A stretch of DNA of 50,811 nucleotides from Neobacillus dielmonensis (GTDB taxonomy: Bacteria; Bacillota; Bacilli; Bacillales; Cytobacillaceae). The stretch's first letter is position 1; each line of letters begins with the position of its first letter. A model generated the notes under the pieces. The model saw only the letters and a program-made list of their open reading frames with translations. It searched no databases and was not told the origin of the DNA. The stretch spans positions 1-50,811 of the forward strand of contig NZ_HG942030.1 of the NCBI RefSeq assembly GCF_000612665.1, in the 5' to 3' direction. A program made the position numbers and the translations under genes. Positions 22,549 through 30,619 of the stretch are shown piece after piece.

Positions 22549-22749
22549 ATGAAAAACAATGTAAAGATAACCCGAATGAAAATGTCGATGACTCAGGAAC
22601 AATTAGCCATCAAAGTGGGTGTGACCAGGCAGACCATTGGATTGATTGAAAAAGGCGAGTATAATCCGAGCCTTCAGCTATGTATTGCAATCGCGAAAAC
22701 GCTCCGTAAAACGTTGGATGAACTATTTTGGGAGGTTGATGAGTTATGA
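22549..22749 (+). CDS. XRE-family transcriptional regulator (66 aa)
   Basis: Compact protein that is nearly all one Cro/C1-type helix-turn-helix: MTQEQLAIKVGVTRQTIGL followed by IEKGEYNPSLQLCIAIAKTL. It matches the small YvaO/PbsX-like regulators that control membrane-protein partners. The ATG at 22549 is used because the frame upstream (to 22504) runs through the operator palindromes; the ribosome site is weak (GGGTGAT). Its stop overlaps the next gene's ATG in ATGA, so the two are co-translated. Confidence 0.88.
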   Translation: MKNNVKITRMKMSMTQEQLAIKVGVTRQTIGLIEKGEYNPSLQLCIAIAKTLRKTLDELFWEVDEL

Positions 22750-23180
22750 AGGATGAACGGCTAGTCTTGCAAAGCTTAAAGAATATCAGGATTGCCTTTG
22801 CGTTTCAAACTATATGCATTGTGGGGATGCTCATCTATGACGGTATCAGGAAAGGAATTTCTCATATTACCGACAGTCCACTATGGCTGATTTTTATGGC
22901 TACTTGCGTTTTATTGGGATATCTGAATATCCGAATATCAGTTGACGTTCAACAAACCTTCAATTCCAAAAAGCCGGGTCCGTATTATAAAACCTTGCTG
23001 TTATCATTGGCGGTTGGGGTGGTTTTTGGTGGAATCACTTTTATTGGGCCGGATGGAACACTTCGCGATGCCCTGCTCATCGGCGGAGTCCTGTTTATTT
23101 GCTTTTTAGCATCATTCTCTTATGCCTACTATCTGCGAAGAAAGCATTATGAAGAAATGGATGAGGATGAATCTATATAG
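22746..23180 (+). CDS. Membrane protein partner of the XRE regulator
   Basis: 144 aa with about four hydrophobic segments (roughly 15-30, 43-60, 83-100 and 112-130) and a charged C-terminus ending EEMDEDESI. No family was recognised. It overlaps the XRE gene by 4 bases and shares its promoter and terminator, so the pair is one unit. Similar small XRE plus membrane protein pairs are common in Firmicutes, often with an unknown envelope-related role. Confidence 0.8.
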   Translation: MKDERLVLQSLKNIRIAFAFQTICIVGMLIYDGIRKGISHITDSPLWLIFMATCVLLGYLNIRISVDVQQTFNSKKPGPYYKTLLLSLAVGVVFGGITFIGPDGTLRDALLIGGVLFICFLASFSYAYYLRRKHYEEMDEDESI

Positions 23181-23188
23181 TCTAAAGG

Positions 23189-23220
23189 AAAGCTGATACT
23201 TTTTGTATATCAGCTTTTTA
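23189..23220. terminator. Terminator between convergent genes
   Basis: AAAGCTGATA (23189-23198) and TATCAGCTTT (23108+ offset, at 23208-23217) form a 10-bp perfect stem with a T-run on the plus strand. The minus strand has A-rich and T-rich flanks too, so it may also serve the lipoprotein gene ending at 23226. Confidence 0.8.
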
Positions 23221-23225
23221 ATGTG

Positions 23226-24035
23226 TTAATGCACTTCTATGACAAACGGAACAGTAAACACCTTCCCGTCATGCTTGAATTGCCCCCAAATCTTATACAG
23301 ACCCTTTTCAGGAAAGATGGTCATGAAGGTCACCTTAGGCCCATTTTCCTCTGTTGTCATGGGATGAATATGCAGGTATTGTTCAGCGTCGGCACTGATG
23401 GCGACAGCATGTCCCATGGCTCCTAAGTATGGTTGGAGGTCCTTTATTGGCTTGTGTATCTTTGCATCCCGGATGCTAAAAGTCATGTGCAGAATCTTGT
23501 TTGGCTGCAACTGGTCAAAAGAAAGCGTGACCTCTTTTCCGTTCACTTTCTTTGTTAGCTTTTTATCAGGAACAATAGGCCCAAAATCAGCCGGTTCACC
23601 CTCCACCTGGAGCCAGTGAGTCTCCACACTGCTATCTCCGCCGCCTTTTGGCGTAAACTCAGCAATCAATTTGTAATCGCCGCCCGCTGGAAATTCCCCT
23701 GTAAAATCAAACTGTCCATTTTCTTTATATTTAGGATGTATATGAGAAAAATAGGATAAATCATTGCTGATTATAAATAAATGCATCTTCTTCTCATGAA
23801 CGGTTTCAAACGAAGTAATGGGTTGATTGGAGTTATCCTTGATTAAAATCGAAAGCGGAATCTTTTCACTCGGGTTTACATGCTCAGGGACTTTCCATTC
23901 TGCGTTAGTCGGCACAACATCCACTGGAACCGCGCTCATTTTATGGTCCATCATTGATTTAGGAACCTTTAATGAATTGCAAGATGTTAGCAAAATCGAA
24001 CAAACTAGAATGATAGTCAAAATTAGATGCCTCAT
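23226..24035 (-). CDS. Secreted lipoprotein with two HIHP-containing repeats
   Basis: 269 aa. The N-terminus (MRHLILTIILVCSILLTSC) is a lipoprotein signal with lipobox LTSC, Cys at residue 19. Two related blocks follow: one with MHLFIISNDLSYFSHIHP, the other with GHAVAISADAEQYLHIHP. Each continues into a beta-rich segment ending in a GxYK(L/I)xxxF pattern, suggesting duplicated immunoglobulin-like domains. Paired HxH motifs and Met residues suggest surface metal binding, perhaps copper; this is inference. The ribosome site GGAGGGGAG is strong. Divergent from the two membrane protein genes at 24285-25519. No named family is assigned. Confidence 0.75.
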   Translation of the reverse strand: MRHLILTIILVCSILLTSCNSLKVPKSMMDHKMSAVPVDVVPTNAEWKVPEHVNPSEKIPLSILIKDNSNQPITSFETVHEKKMHLFIISNDLSYFSHIHPKYKENGQFDFTGEFPAGGDYKLIAEFTPKGGGDSSVETHWLQVEGEPADFGPIVPDKKLTKKVNGKEVTLSFDQLQPNKILHMTFSIRDAKIHKPIKDLQPYLGAMGHAVAISADAEQYLHIHPMTTEENGPKVTFMTIFPEKGLYKIWGQFKHDGKVFTVPFVIEVH

Positions 24036-24284
24036 ATAGCACTCCCCTCCAATAGAATAGGTAGGTACTCCTCCCTAAATGTACATTACCTTTTTCAACC
24101 AATGCAAGGACTTTTTGTAAAAGTTGTTAGACTGATATTACTAAAAAAATGATAAGATAAACATAATGGAAATGATTAAGAAACTTTTCCTCCGTAAAAA
24201 TCGTTATATAGTAAGAGTGCAATATTCCAAAAGCACTGTGTCAATGGTCTTAACTAGTAAAAAACATCTCATGGAGGTATTGGT

Positions 24285-24512
24285 TTGATACCGTTATATT
24301 TATTGCACGTGACAGCTGTCGAGCATAGCGAGGGATTGCTTGGCATGTTTGTCTGCATCAATATCCTTGTGGTCGCGTCAGGGATTGTGTTTATGTATAG
24401 GTTGTTCAAACAGAAAAACGTTCGAATTGCAGCAATGACTTTCGGTATCGCACTGGTTGTGAATTACATCCTGATTGCCATTTTTGGAGATCCGTTTGAT
24501 TTGCTTGGCTAA
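24285..24512 (+). CDS. Small membrane protein (75 aa), unrecognised
   Basis: Start is TTG at 24285 with GGAGGT 6 nt upstream. Two hydrophobic helices (about 19-38 and 50-68) separated by a short basic loop RLFKQKNVR; the N-terminal part carries HVTAVEHSEG. No family recognised. It is followed 20 bp later by a larger membrane protein with its own ribosome site, so the two probably form an operon and may act together. About 250 bp upstream separates it from the divergent lipoprotein gene; no strong promoter was seen there. Confidence 0.7.
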   Translation: MIPLYLLHVTAVEHSEGLLGMFVCINILVVASGIVFMYRLFKQKNVRIAAMTFGIALVVNYILIAIFGDPFDLLG

Positions 24513-24532
24513 CAAAGAGAGGAAGTGTGTGA

Positions 24533-25519
24533 ATGAAGTATTACCGATTATGGGTAATTGCTTTTTTGTTAAAATTTATTGGTTCAGCCTGGGATGCGTC
24601 GTATCATTTTAAATATCTTTTTGAGGAATACTCCATCCCGCATATCGTCAACTTCGCCGGGTTTGTCTTGGGTGCCTGGCTGTTGTTCAAGGAGTGGCGG
24701 CAATCCCACTTTATGGATAAGTTTTCGCGGAACCTGATTACGATTGGGTATGCGTTATTTTTAATCGGCATTCCACTAGATTTTACCTACCATATCGCTT
24801 ATGGGATTGATTTGACCACCTGGAGTCCAACTCATTTTATTTATTATATTGCCACCGATATTATGATATTTGGCGTTTGGCGGGGCTACTATCTGTATAC
24901 CCATGACATACAGCCCACATGGAGGTCGCTGCATACGTGGTTTGCCATGTTCTTGCTGGAATGTTTCATGTTTCCTAACATGCAGCAGGAAAATGGTGCA
25001 ATCTCTTATTCCCAATATATCCATGGAAAATCAATCGCTTCACAGGAAATCCTGGAGTTAATATCAGATCCAAAGTCACAAATTTTTGGCGGCATTCCTG
25101 AATGGGTATACCCGATATACTCGGTGTTAATGGTAGGGTTATTGACCGTTGTCATGATAAAAGTATTTCGCGATTACACTTTACCAGTAATGGCGGCCGG
25201 GCTTTACATTTTGATTCGTTTTATTTTTAAAGGGGCCTTTTGGGCTGTCAATTATCCAACTTCCTATGTCCCGATTACTCTCTTATTAATTCCAATATCG
25301 TATTTACTATTTAAAAGAACCAGCTGGGCAGCGGGAATTGTTGGAGGGTTAGGCTACTTTCTTGTCTTGTATGCGATACAACAGTCTGAGCTGCTTGTCA
25401 CTCCACCACTAGTGTTATGGGAAAGCATACCAGCAGCACTTATCGGTGCCTTTATTCCAGTTGCTGTAGCGCGGCTACAATTTCTCCGGCATCCCGACCG
25501 GCAGCGAATAGTTTCGTAG
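24533..25519 (+). CDS. Multi-pass membrane protein, unrecognised
   Basis: 328 aa with about eight or nine hydrophobic segments spread over the whole length and a short basic C-terminus (RLQFLRHPDRQR). Charged and aromatic residues in the N-terminal part include AWDASYHFKYLF and, later, DFTYHIAYGID, so several His and Asp residues lie near membrane segments. This pattern would suit a cofactor- or metal-binding membrane protein, but no known motif is recognised. ATG at 24533 with AGAGGAAG upstream. Likely co-transcribed with the 75-aa protein, and ended by the terminator at 25574. Confidence 0.75.
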   Translation: MKYYRLWVIAFLLKFIGSAWDASYHFKYLFEEYSIPHIVNFAGFVLGAWLLFKEWRQSHFMDKFSRNLITIGYALFLIGIPLDFTYHIAYGIDLTTWSPTHFIYYIATDIMIFGVWRGYYLYTHDIQPTWRSLHTWFAMFLLECFMFPNMQQENGAISYSQYIHGKSIASQEILELISDPKSQIFGGIPEWVYPIYSVLMVGLLTVVMIKVFRDYTLPVMAAGLYILIRFIFKGAFWAVNYPTSYVPITLLLIPISYLLFKRTSWAAGIVGGLGYFLVLYAIQQSELLVTPPLVLWESIPAALIGAFIPVAVARLQFLRHPDRQRIVS

Positions 25520-25573
25520 TTGTCCAAGACGTAGTAACTTATTAATCGGTTCCAATTGGAGGAAGAGAAGGGG

Positions 25574-25612
25574 GCAGAGTTGGTTGTATATACAAATGAC
25601 TCTGCTTTTTTC
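25574..25612 (+). terminator. Terminator after the membrane protein operon
   Basis: GCAGAGT (25574-25580) and ACTCTGC (25599-25605) form a stem followed by six Ts. Confidence 0.8.
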
Positions 25613-25616
25613 AATC

Positions 25617-25650
25617 AAAAATAAACGATGCCTCATCTTAAAGCATCGTC
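25617..25650 (-). terminator. Terminator for the Pro/Gly-rich protein gene
   Basis: On the minus strand GACGATGC and GCATCGT form a stem followed by TTATTTTT. It is 37 bp beyond the stop of the gene ending at 25687. Confidence 0.7.
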
Positions 25651-25686
25651 CATTAGATATTCAAGTCACTACAACGGTTTTCTAAG

Positions 25687-26223
25687 TTAAAAGCAAGTAA
25701 AAGATTGAATTTGCCGTAAACTTATACCGAAATAAACCCATCTAAATCCGGTCCAACGCCAGCCTGCGACAGAGGTTCGACCTACAAAAATCGGGTAAAA
25801 CCAAAATTGGTCAAAGCCTCTCAGCCATACGTACGTGTATCTGAATAAGCATCTTGCAATGCCGCCTGGATCAACCGCAAAAGCGGATACTTGTTCCTGG
25901 GGAATAAAAGATGGCGGTGGCGCTGTAGGCGGTCCGGCCTGTTGTCCTTGGCCAGGTGGTGCAAATGGAGGCGGTCCACCCGGTTGCCCTTGGCCAGGCG
26001 GGCCAAACGAAGGCGGTCCACTCGGTTGCCCTTGACCAGGGGGGCCAAACGGTGGTGGTCCACCCGGTTGTCCTTGGCCAGGCGGGCCAAACGGAGGCTG
26101 AAACATGTCAAATAGTCTGTCTACAGGGTCAGTATAGTAATAATTCTCATATGGATATGAATAGGAATAGGCATCGTGACTGTATGGATCGTTATAATAG
26201 AGAGGTGTTGAAATAGGATACAT
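25687..26223 (-). CDS. Pro/Gly/Gln-rich repeat protein, possibly a spore or surface protein
   Basis: 178 aa. The N-terminal ~35 residues are Tyr/Ser/Pro-rich; then four tandem 14-residue repeats of the type FGPPGQGQPGGPPP (about 45-100); then a C-terminal ~65-residue aromatic and Arg-rich domain (VWLRGFDQFWFYP, WRWTGFRWVYFG) ending TCF. Cys occurs only at about 126 and near the end. The repeat resembles short collagen-like tracts but has no strict Gly-X-Y. I recall similar C-terminal domains in Bacillus proteins of unknown role; spore-coat location is a guess. ATG at 26223 has AAAGGAG 8 nt upstream; an upstream GTG lies within the ribosome site. Confidence 0.65.
   Translation of the reverse strand: MYPISTPLYYNDPYSHDAYSYSYPYENYYYTDPVDRLFDMFQPPFGPPGQGQPGGPPPFGPPGQGQPSGPPSFGPPGQGQPGGPPPFAPPGQGQQAGPPTAPPPSFIPQEQVSAFAVDPGGIARCLFRYTYVWLRGFDQFWFYPIFVGRTSVAGWRWTGFRWVYFGISLRQIQSFTCF
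25940..26100. repeat. 42-bp tandem coding repeat
   Basis: About four copies of a 42-bp unit encode the 14-aa FGPPGQGQPGGPPP repeat of the minus-strand gene. Copies differ at scattered bases, with both silent and replacement changes (G/S, F/A). Copy number is expected to vary between strains by slippage. Confidence 0.85.
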
Positions 26224-26322
26224 AACATACACTCCTTTACTTATCTCACACTATCCTATTCATTAGTCATTCACCTATCAGCTTGTTCTCTTATAAATGT
26301 GTAGATGCCTACAAATAGATAT

Positions 26323-27666
26323 TTATTTAGGGGATCCTCCTCTTGTCATTTCAACGGCATGAGTAACCAACTTCTGGTCGACTTGTGCTTTCATTCCGAA
26401 GAGCACCCGTATAAATTTCGTCCGCCGAATCCCCATGTGATAACAGACCATAATGATGGAAAAAGAAGCTCCGATTAATAACAGTGCCTTTCCCGCCACC
26501 GGTAACGATGAATCATAAATTCCAAACCCAAGCAGCACAATGACCGGCTGGTGGATTACGTAGAACGGCATAGATGCCTCGCTGCCATATGCCAAAAAAC
26601 GGTTTGAAGCCGTTAAATACCGATCGGCAAGATAAAAGATGCCTAACATCCAGCTCCAGCAATTGACCGTACGGATGGCATAAAAGATGATATCTGCGAA
26701 GGAGCCAGGTTTTGGGCTCCCCATCATAAACCAGGAGATATATACAATGGAAGTCACAATTGCGAGACTGAAATGAAGCATGATGGTCTTTTTAACAACC
26801 GATTTAAATTCGCTGTCTGAGAAAAAATAGTACCCATAAACAAAGAGGACCAGATAAAAAAGCAAGTCCCATCCGCCAAGGTTCACCGTTTTAATAGGGC
26901 CGATAAGAACAAGAAATAATGGCAGTATGAACAGATGAATCGGCTTAAAGCTGCGTTGCTTTCTTATTTTGGGGGTTCTGTTAAACGAAAATGTTGATTT
27001 TTTTAGCTCTGTTGATTGGAGCGGAAGGCGCTCGACTCCTGCGGGAGTACGGGGCTGGGGAGACCCCGCAGGCGCATCAGCGCCGAGGAGGCTCCCCGGC
27101 ACGCCCGCGGAAAGCGAGCGTCTGGAGCGGAAATCAACTGCCAAATTTAACAGGTCCACTTTTTTGAAAAAAGGAAAAGTAAGAAAGGAATAGACTAAAA
27201 GCACTAGCAAGTACCATAGATGTAAGCCAATAAAAGCGAAATTTCCGGATCCACCGATACTTAAATACACCCCGTCAAAATAATGTGGGATAAAATCCAA
27301 GAAAGATCCGCTGAATTGGTTGTGGGTCAATCTCTCGATGAAAACCTGGGGCGGGGACAAAATAAACACCCCCAACAATAGAGGCACCCCAAGCCTTATG
27401 AACCGCTCCTTAAAATAAGCACCGGCAGACCTTTTCTTCAGGGTGTAGACAACACTGATCCCTGATACAGCAAAAAAGATAGGCATAATCCATGAACTTG
27501 TAAAAAGTGAAAATACCAAAATACCAGAATAATTCAGCTGATTATTTTTTACATGCCACGGCCAGGGATTGAAAAACATCGAACAGTGATACAGAAATAC
27601 AGCAAGTGTGGCCAGTACCCTTATCCAATCCAAGTCGTATTGTCGTTGAATCGTCTTATTCTCCAT
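26323..27666 (-). CDS. Acyltransferase family 3 membrane protein with an in-frame repeat insertion
   Basis: 447 aa. It begins YDLDWIRVLATLAVFLYHCSMF, the typical start of the OafA/YrhL-like acyltransferase-3 family, with the HCS catalytic-type His and about ten membrane segments. Such enzymes O-acylate envelope sugars or other surface molecules. Residues about 171-230 do not belong to the family: they are translated from the GC-rich interspersed repeat at 26978-27153 and carry low-complexity Arg/Ser/Pro/Gly sequence. Removing them leaves about 388 aa, a normal length. The frame stays open, so the protein may still be made. GAGGTGAT precedes the ATG. Monocistronic. Confidence 0.85.
   Translation of the reverse strand: MENKTIQRQYDLDWIRVLATLAVFLYHCSMFFNPWPWHVKNNQLNYSGILVFSLFTSSWIMPIFFAVSGISVVYTLKKRSAGAYFKERFIRLGVPLLLGVFILSPPQVFIERLTHNQFSGSFLDFIPHYFDGVYLSIGGSGNFAFIGLHLWYLLVLLVYSFLTFPFFKKVDLLNLAVDFRSRRSLSAGVPGSLLGADAPAGSPQPRTPAGVERLPLQSTELKKSTFSFNRTPKIRKQRSFKPIHLFILPLFLVLIGPIKTVNLGGWDLLFYLVLFVYGYYFFSDSEFKSVVKKTIMLHFSLAIVTSIVYISWFMMGSPKPGSFADIIFYAIRTVNCWSWMLGIFYLADRYLTASNRFLAYGSEASMPFYVIHQPVIVLLGFGIYDSSLPVAGKALLLIGASFSIIMVCYHMGIRRTKFIRVLFGMKAQVDQKLVTHAVEMTRGGSPK
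26978..27153. mobile_element. GC-rich Bacillus interspersed (MITE-like) repeat inside a gene
   Basis: An element of about 176 bp bounded by short inverted ends CTGTTAAA (26978-26985) and TTTAACAG (27146-27153). Inner inverted parts include TTGATTGGAGCGGAA and GGAGCGGAAATCAA. The core is about 65% GC against an AT-rich setting. I recognise it as the abundant non-coding repeat of Bacillus-group genomes. It contains no transposase. A decayed half copy lies at 14174-14262. Here it interrupts the acyltransferase gene without breaking the frame. Confidence 0.85.
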
Positions 27667-27735
27667 AAATCACCTCATTATACATATTAATCCAGTAGGA
27701 CTAATTATCTAGCAAAACATGGTTTTTGACAATAA

Positions 27736-27808
27736 TGTGAAACCAGTCACACATAGTGTTAAAAAAGTGACGAACGTCACAATTTTATCGGTCATGCCAG
27801 ATTACAAT
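27736..27808 (+). promoter_or_regulatory. Nitrite reductase promoter with two Fnr-type boxes
   Basis: TGTGA-N6-TCACA at 27736-27751 is a perfect match to the Fnr/Crp half-sites, and AGTGA-N6-TCACA at 27766-27781 is a second site whose centre is exactly 30 bp further on. A -10 box TACAAT lies at 27803-27808; a start near 27815 would put the two sites at -71.5 and -41.5, the classical activator positions. No good -35 box was seen, as expected for an activated promoter. Fnr control of nirB in low oxygen is inferred. Confidence 0.7.
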
Positions 27809-27871
27809 ATAGCTATAGAGAAAACCAACTAAATGTCAATGACGTGATTATATATAAAGGAGTGAACCAGC

Positions 27872-30286
27872 ATGAAAAAATTAGTGATGATTGGCAACGG
27901 TATGGCTGGTGTAAGAACCATAGAGGAAATCCTAAAGCTGGAATCAGAACAATTTGAGATCACCATTTTTGGACAAGAACCACATCCAAACTATAACCGA
28001 ATTAAACTATCAAACATCTTACAAGGTGATGCAAGCTTTGAGGAAATTATTATTAACCCTTTGGACTGGTACAAAGAGAACCACATTCAATTGTTCACAG
28101 GTGAATCAGTGGTGAAAATTGATGTCGAAGCGAAGACGGTCATCAGCGACCAAGGACGAGAAGTCGCCTATGACGAACTGATTATTGCTACCGGCTCCCA
28201 ATCGTTTATCCTGCCGATTCCTGGTGCGGATAAGCAAGGTGTAACTGGATTTCGTGACATACAAGATTGTGAAAAGATGATCAAATCAGCACAGCACTAC
28301 AAAAAGGCTGTGGTCATTGGCGGCGGGCTGCTCGGACTGGAAGCGGCTAGAGGCTTGCTAAACCTTGGCATGGAGGTCGACGTCGTGCATTTAATGCCAA
28401 ACCTGATGGAAAGGCAGCTTGACCCGATTGCCTCTACCATGCTGAAGGCAGAACTGGAATCACAAGGCATGAACTTTTTGATGGAAAAAGAAACCGTTGA
28501 GATTTTGGGTGATGAGCGTGTCACTGGGCTGCGCTTTAAGGACGGCTCCGAAGTGGAAGCGGACCTTGTGGTGATGGCGATTGGCATTAAATCGAATGTG
28601 GAAGTAGCAAGAAACAGCGGCATCTACGTAAACCGCGGTATTGTCGTCAACGACTTTTTAGAAACAAGCGTGCCGCACGTATATGCCGTCGGAGAATGTG
28701 CTGAGCACCGGGAAATTGTCTACGGTTTGGTCGCACCATTGTATGAGCAAGGCAAAGTGCTGGCCAGCCGGATTTGCGGTAAAGTAGGAGAGCCTTATGA
28801 AGGGTCTGTTACGGGTACGCAGCTGAAGGTTGCCGGAGTTGACCTTTATTCCGCTGGCGAAATTTTTGAAGATGGTACCTCTACCAAATCCATCATGATT
28901 TATAATGAGTTTGAGGGAGTTTATAAGAAAGTTTTAACAAGAGACAACCGGATTGTCGGGATTGTCCTTTATGGAGATACAAAGGATAGCACAAGGTTGT
29001 ACCGTATGCTTTCGAAAAAAGAAGATATCAGCGGCACTTCCGTTTTCCAAATGGGCAATAACACGGAAGAAGCAGACGATATTGCTTCCATGCCAAATGA
29101 CGAACTAGTCTGCGGCTGTAACGGTGTGACCAAAGGTACCATTGTCGAAGCAATTCAAACACAAGGGTTGACCACACTTGACCAGGTGAGCCATTGCACC
29201 AATGCCGGGCGCTCTTGCGGACGATGCAAACCGCTGGTTAACCAAATTCTCGCCCATACGCTTGGCGACCAGTTTGATGCTGCGGCCGAACAAAAGACAA
29301 GCATTTGCGGCTGTACGACATTAAGCCGCGAGGAATTAGTGGCTGAAATTAAGGCAAAAGGTTTAACCAGCGTCAAAGAAGTCATGAATGTTTTAGAGTG
29401 GAACAACGAGGAAGGCTGCACGAAATGCCGTCCGGCAATTAACTACTATCTAGGCATGATTCACATGGACGAGTACAAGGACGACCGTGATTCCCGTCTG
29501 GTTAATGAAAAGATGCATGCCAACATCCAGAAGGACGGAACTTATTCTGTTGTGCCAAGAATGTACGGCGGCGTGACTTCCGCAGCAGATTTGAAAAAAA
29601 TTGCTGAAGTGGCTGAAAAATATGAGGTACCATTAGTAAAATTAACTGGAGGACAACGGATTGGCTTGTTCGGCATCAAAAAAGAAGACTTGCCAAACGT
29701 ATGGGAAGACCTCAACATGCCATCCGGTTATGCGTACGGTAAAACATTACGGACGGTTAAAACTTGTGTCGGTGCGCAATTCTGCCGCTATGGCACGCAG
29801 GATTCCATGGCACTCGGAATCGAACTCGAGAAGAAATTTGAACGACTCGATACCCCTCATAAAGTGAAAATGGGCGTATCTGCTTGCCCAAGAAACTGTT
29901 CCGAAGCCGGAATCAAGGACATCGGCTTTGTGGGAGTTGACGGCGGCTGGGAGATTTATGTCGCAGGAAACGGCGGGGTGGACCTCCGTGCCGGAGATTT
30001 ACTAACGACTGTTAAAACCCAAGAGGAAGTCATGGAAATCACTAGTGCCTATCTGCAATACTACCGTGAGACAGCCAATTATTTAGAGCGGACTTCCAAA
30101 TGGTTGGAACGTGTTGGGCTAGACCAAGTGAGACAGGTTTTAGGTGATAAAAAAACCGTTAAAACTCTAAATGAGCGGATGGATCAAACATTGAAGAAAT
30201 ATAATGAGCCTTGGAAAGAAGCAATTGAGAGCGAAGATATTCAAGATAAATACTATGCAAAGCATACAATTAAGGTCGGAGAGTGA
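27872..30286 (+). CDS. nirB: NAD(P)H nitrite reductase large subunit
   Basis: 804 aa. Reduces nitrite to ammonium with six electrons from NAD(P)H. Order: FAD/NAD(P)-binding region (GNGMAGVRTIEE 8-19; VVIGGGLLGLEAARGL 147-162); two BFD-like [2Fe-2S] domains (Cys 414, 416, 449, 452 and Cys 479, 481, 516, 519); nitrite/sulfite reductase ferredoxin-like half; siroheme-[4Fe-4S] ligands Cys632, Cys638, Cys672, Cys676 in TCVGAQFC and ACPRNC. All key Cys are present. GGAGTGA precedes the ATG. First gene of nirB-nirD-nasF-sirC. Often called nasD in B. subtilis. Confidence 0.95.
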   Translation: MKKLVMIGNGMAGVRTIEEILKLESEQFEITIFGQEPHPNYNRIKLSNILQGDASFEEIIINPLDWYKENHIQLFTGESVVKIDVEAKTVISDQGREVAYDELIIATGSQSFILPIPGADKQGVTGFRDIQDCEKMIKSAQHYKKAVVIGGGLLGLEAARGLLNLGMEVDVVHLMPNLMERQLDPIASTMLKAELESQGMNFLMEKETVEILGDERVTGLRFKDGSEVEADLVVMAIGIKSNVEVARNSGIYVNRGIVVNDFLETSVPHVYAVGECAEHREIVYGLVAPLYEQGKVLASRICGKVGEPYEGSVTGTQLKVAGVDLYSAGEIFEDGTSTKSIMIYNEFEGVYKKVLTRDNRIVGIVLYGDTKDSTRLYRMLSKKEDISGTSVFQMGNNTEEADDIASMPNDELVCGCNGVTKGTIVEAIQTQGLTTLDQVSHCTNAGRSCGRCKPLVNQILAHTLGDQFDAAAEQKTSICGCTTLSREELVAEIKAKGLTSVKEVMNVLEWNNEEGCTKCRPAINYYLGMIHMDEYKDDRDSRLVNEKMHANIQKDGTYSVVPRMYGGVTSAADLKKIAEVAEKYEVPLVKLTGGQRIGLFGIKKEDLPNVWEDLNMPSGYAYGKTLRTVKTCVGAQFCRYGTQDSMALGIELEKKFERLDTPHKVKMGVSACPRNCSEAGIKDIGFVGVDGGWEIYVAGNGGVDLRAGDLLTTVKTQEEVMEITSAYLQYYRETANYLERTSKWLERVGLDQVRQVLGDKKTVKTLNERMDQTLKKYNEPWKEAIESEDIQDKYYAKHTIKVGE

Positions 30287-30291
30287 TCACA

Positions 30292-30612
30292 ATGGTGCAG
30301 ACAATAACCAGGATTCCCGTAGCCAATCTTTCGAATCTAAAGGCAAGGGCAGGGTATTCTCTCAAAATTGACGACAAAGAGATAGCCTTGTTTAGAACCT
30401 CTAAGGGTCAAGTGTATGCCTTGGAAAACCATAGCCCCCATCCAAAGGGCGGAGTCCTTTCCGAAGGGCTGGTCAGCGGCGAGTATGTGTACTGCCCGGT
30501 TTATGATTGGAAAATTTCTTTAGTCGATGGGCTTGTGCAGGCTCCTGATACAGGAAAAGTACAAACCTATGCAGTGGATATAGTCGATGGCATTGTATTT
30601 ATAGTATTATAG
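30292..30612 (+). CDS. nirD: Nitrite reductase small subunit
   Basis: 106 aa Rieske-fold protein that partners NirB. Two of the four cluster ligands are replaced: the first motif reads SPHPKGG (Ser for Cys) and the second CPVYDW (Tyr for His), so it should not bind a [2Fe-2S] centre. Loss of ligands is known in NirD-type subunits. ATG at 30292 is used; a GTG at 30283 overlapping the nirB stop is an alternative. Followed by a strong hairpin before nasF. Function in assembly or stability of the complex is inferred. Confidence 0.88.
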   Translation: MVQTITRIPVANLSNLKARAGYSLKIDDKEIALFRTSKGQVYALENHSPHPKGGVLSEGLVSGEYVYCPVYDWKISLVDGLVQAPDTGKVQTYAVDIVDGIVFIVL

Positions 30613-30619
30613 TGAAAAA

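Noticed and set aside
25835..26216. Plus-strand open frames across the 42-bp repeats
   Set aside because: They are shadows of the minus-strand repeat protein, lack ribosome sites and have no sensible composition.
26969..27193. Plus-strand 74-aa frame in the acyltransferase gene
   Set aside because: It is produced by the GC-rich interspersed repeat, not by a gene.
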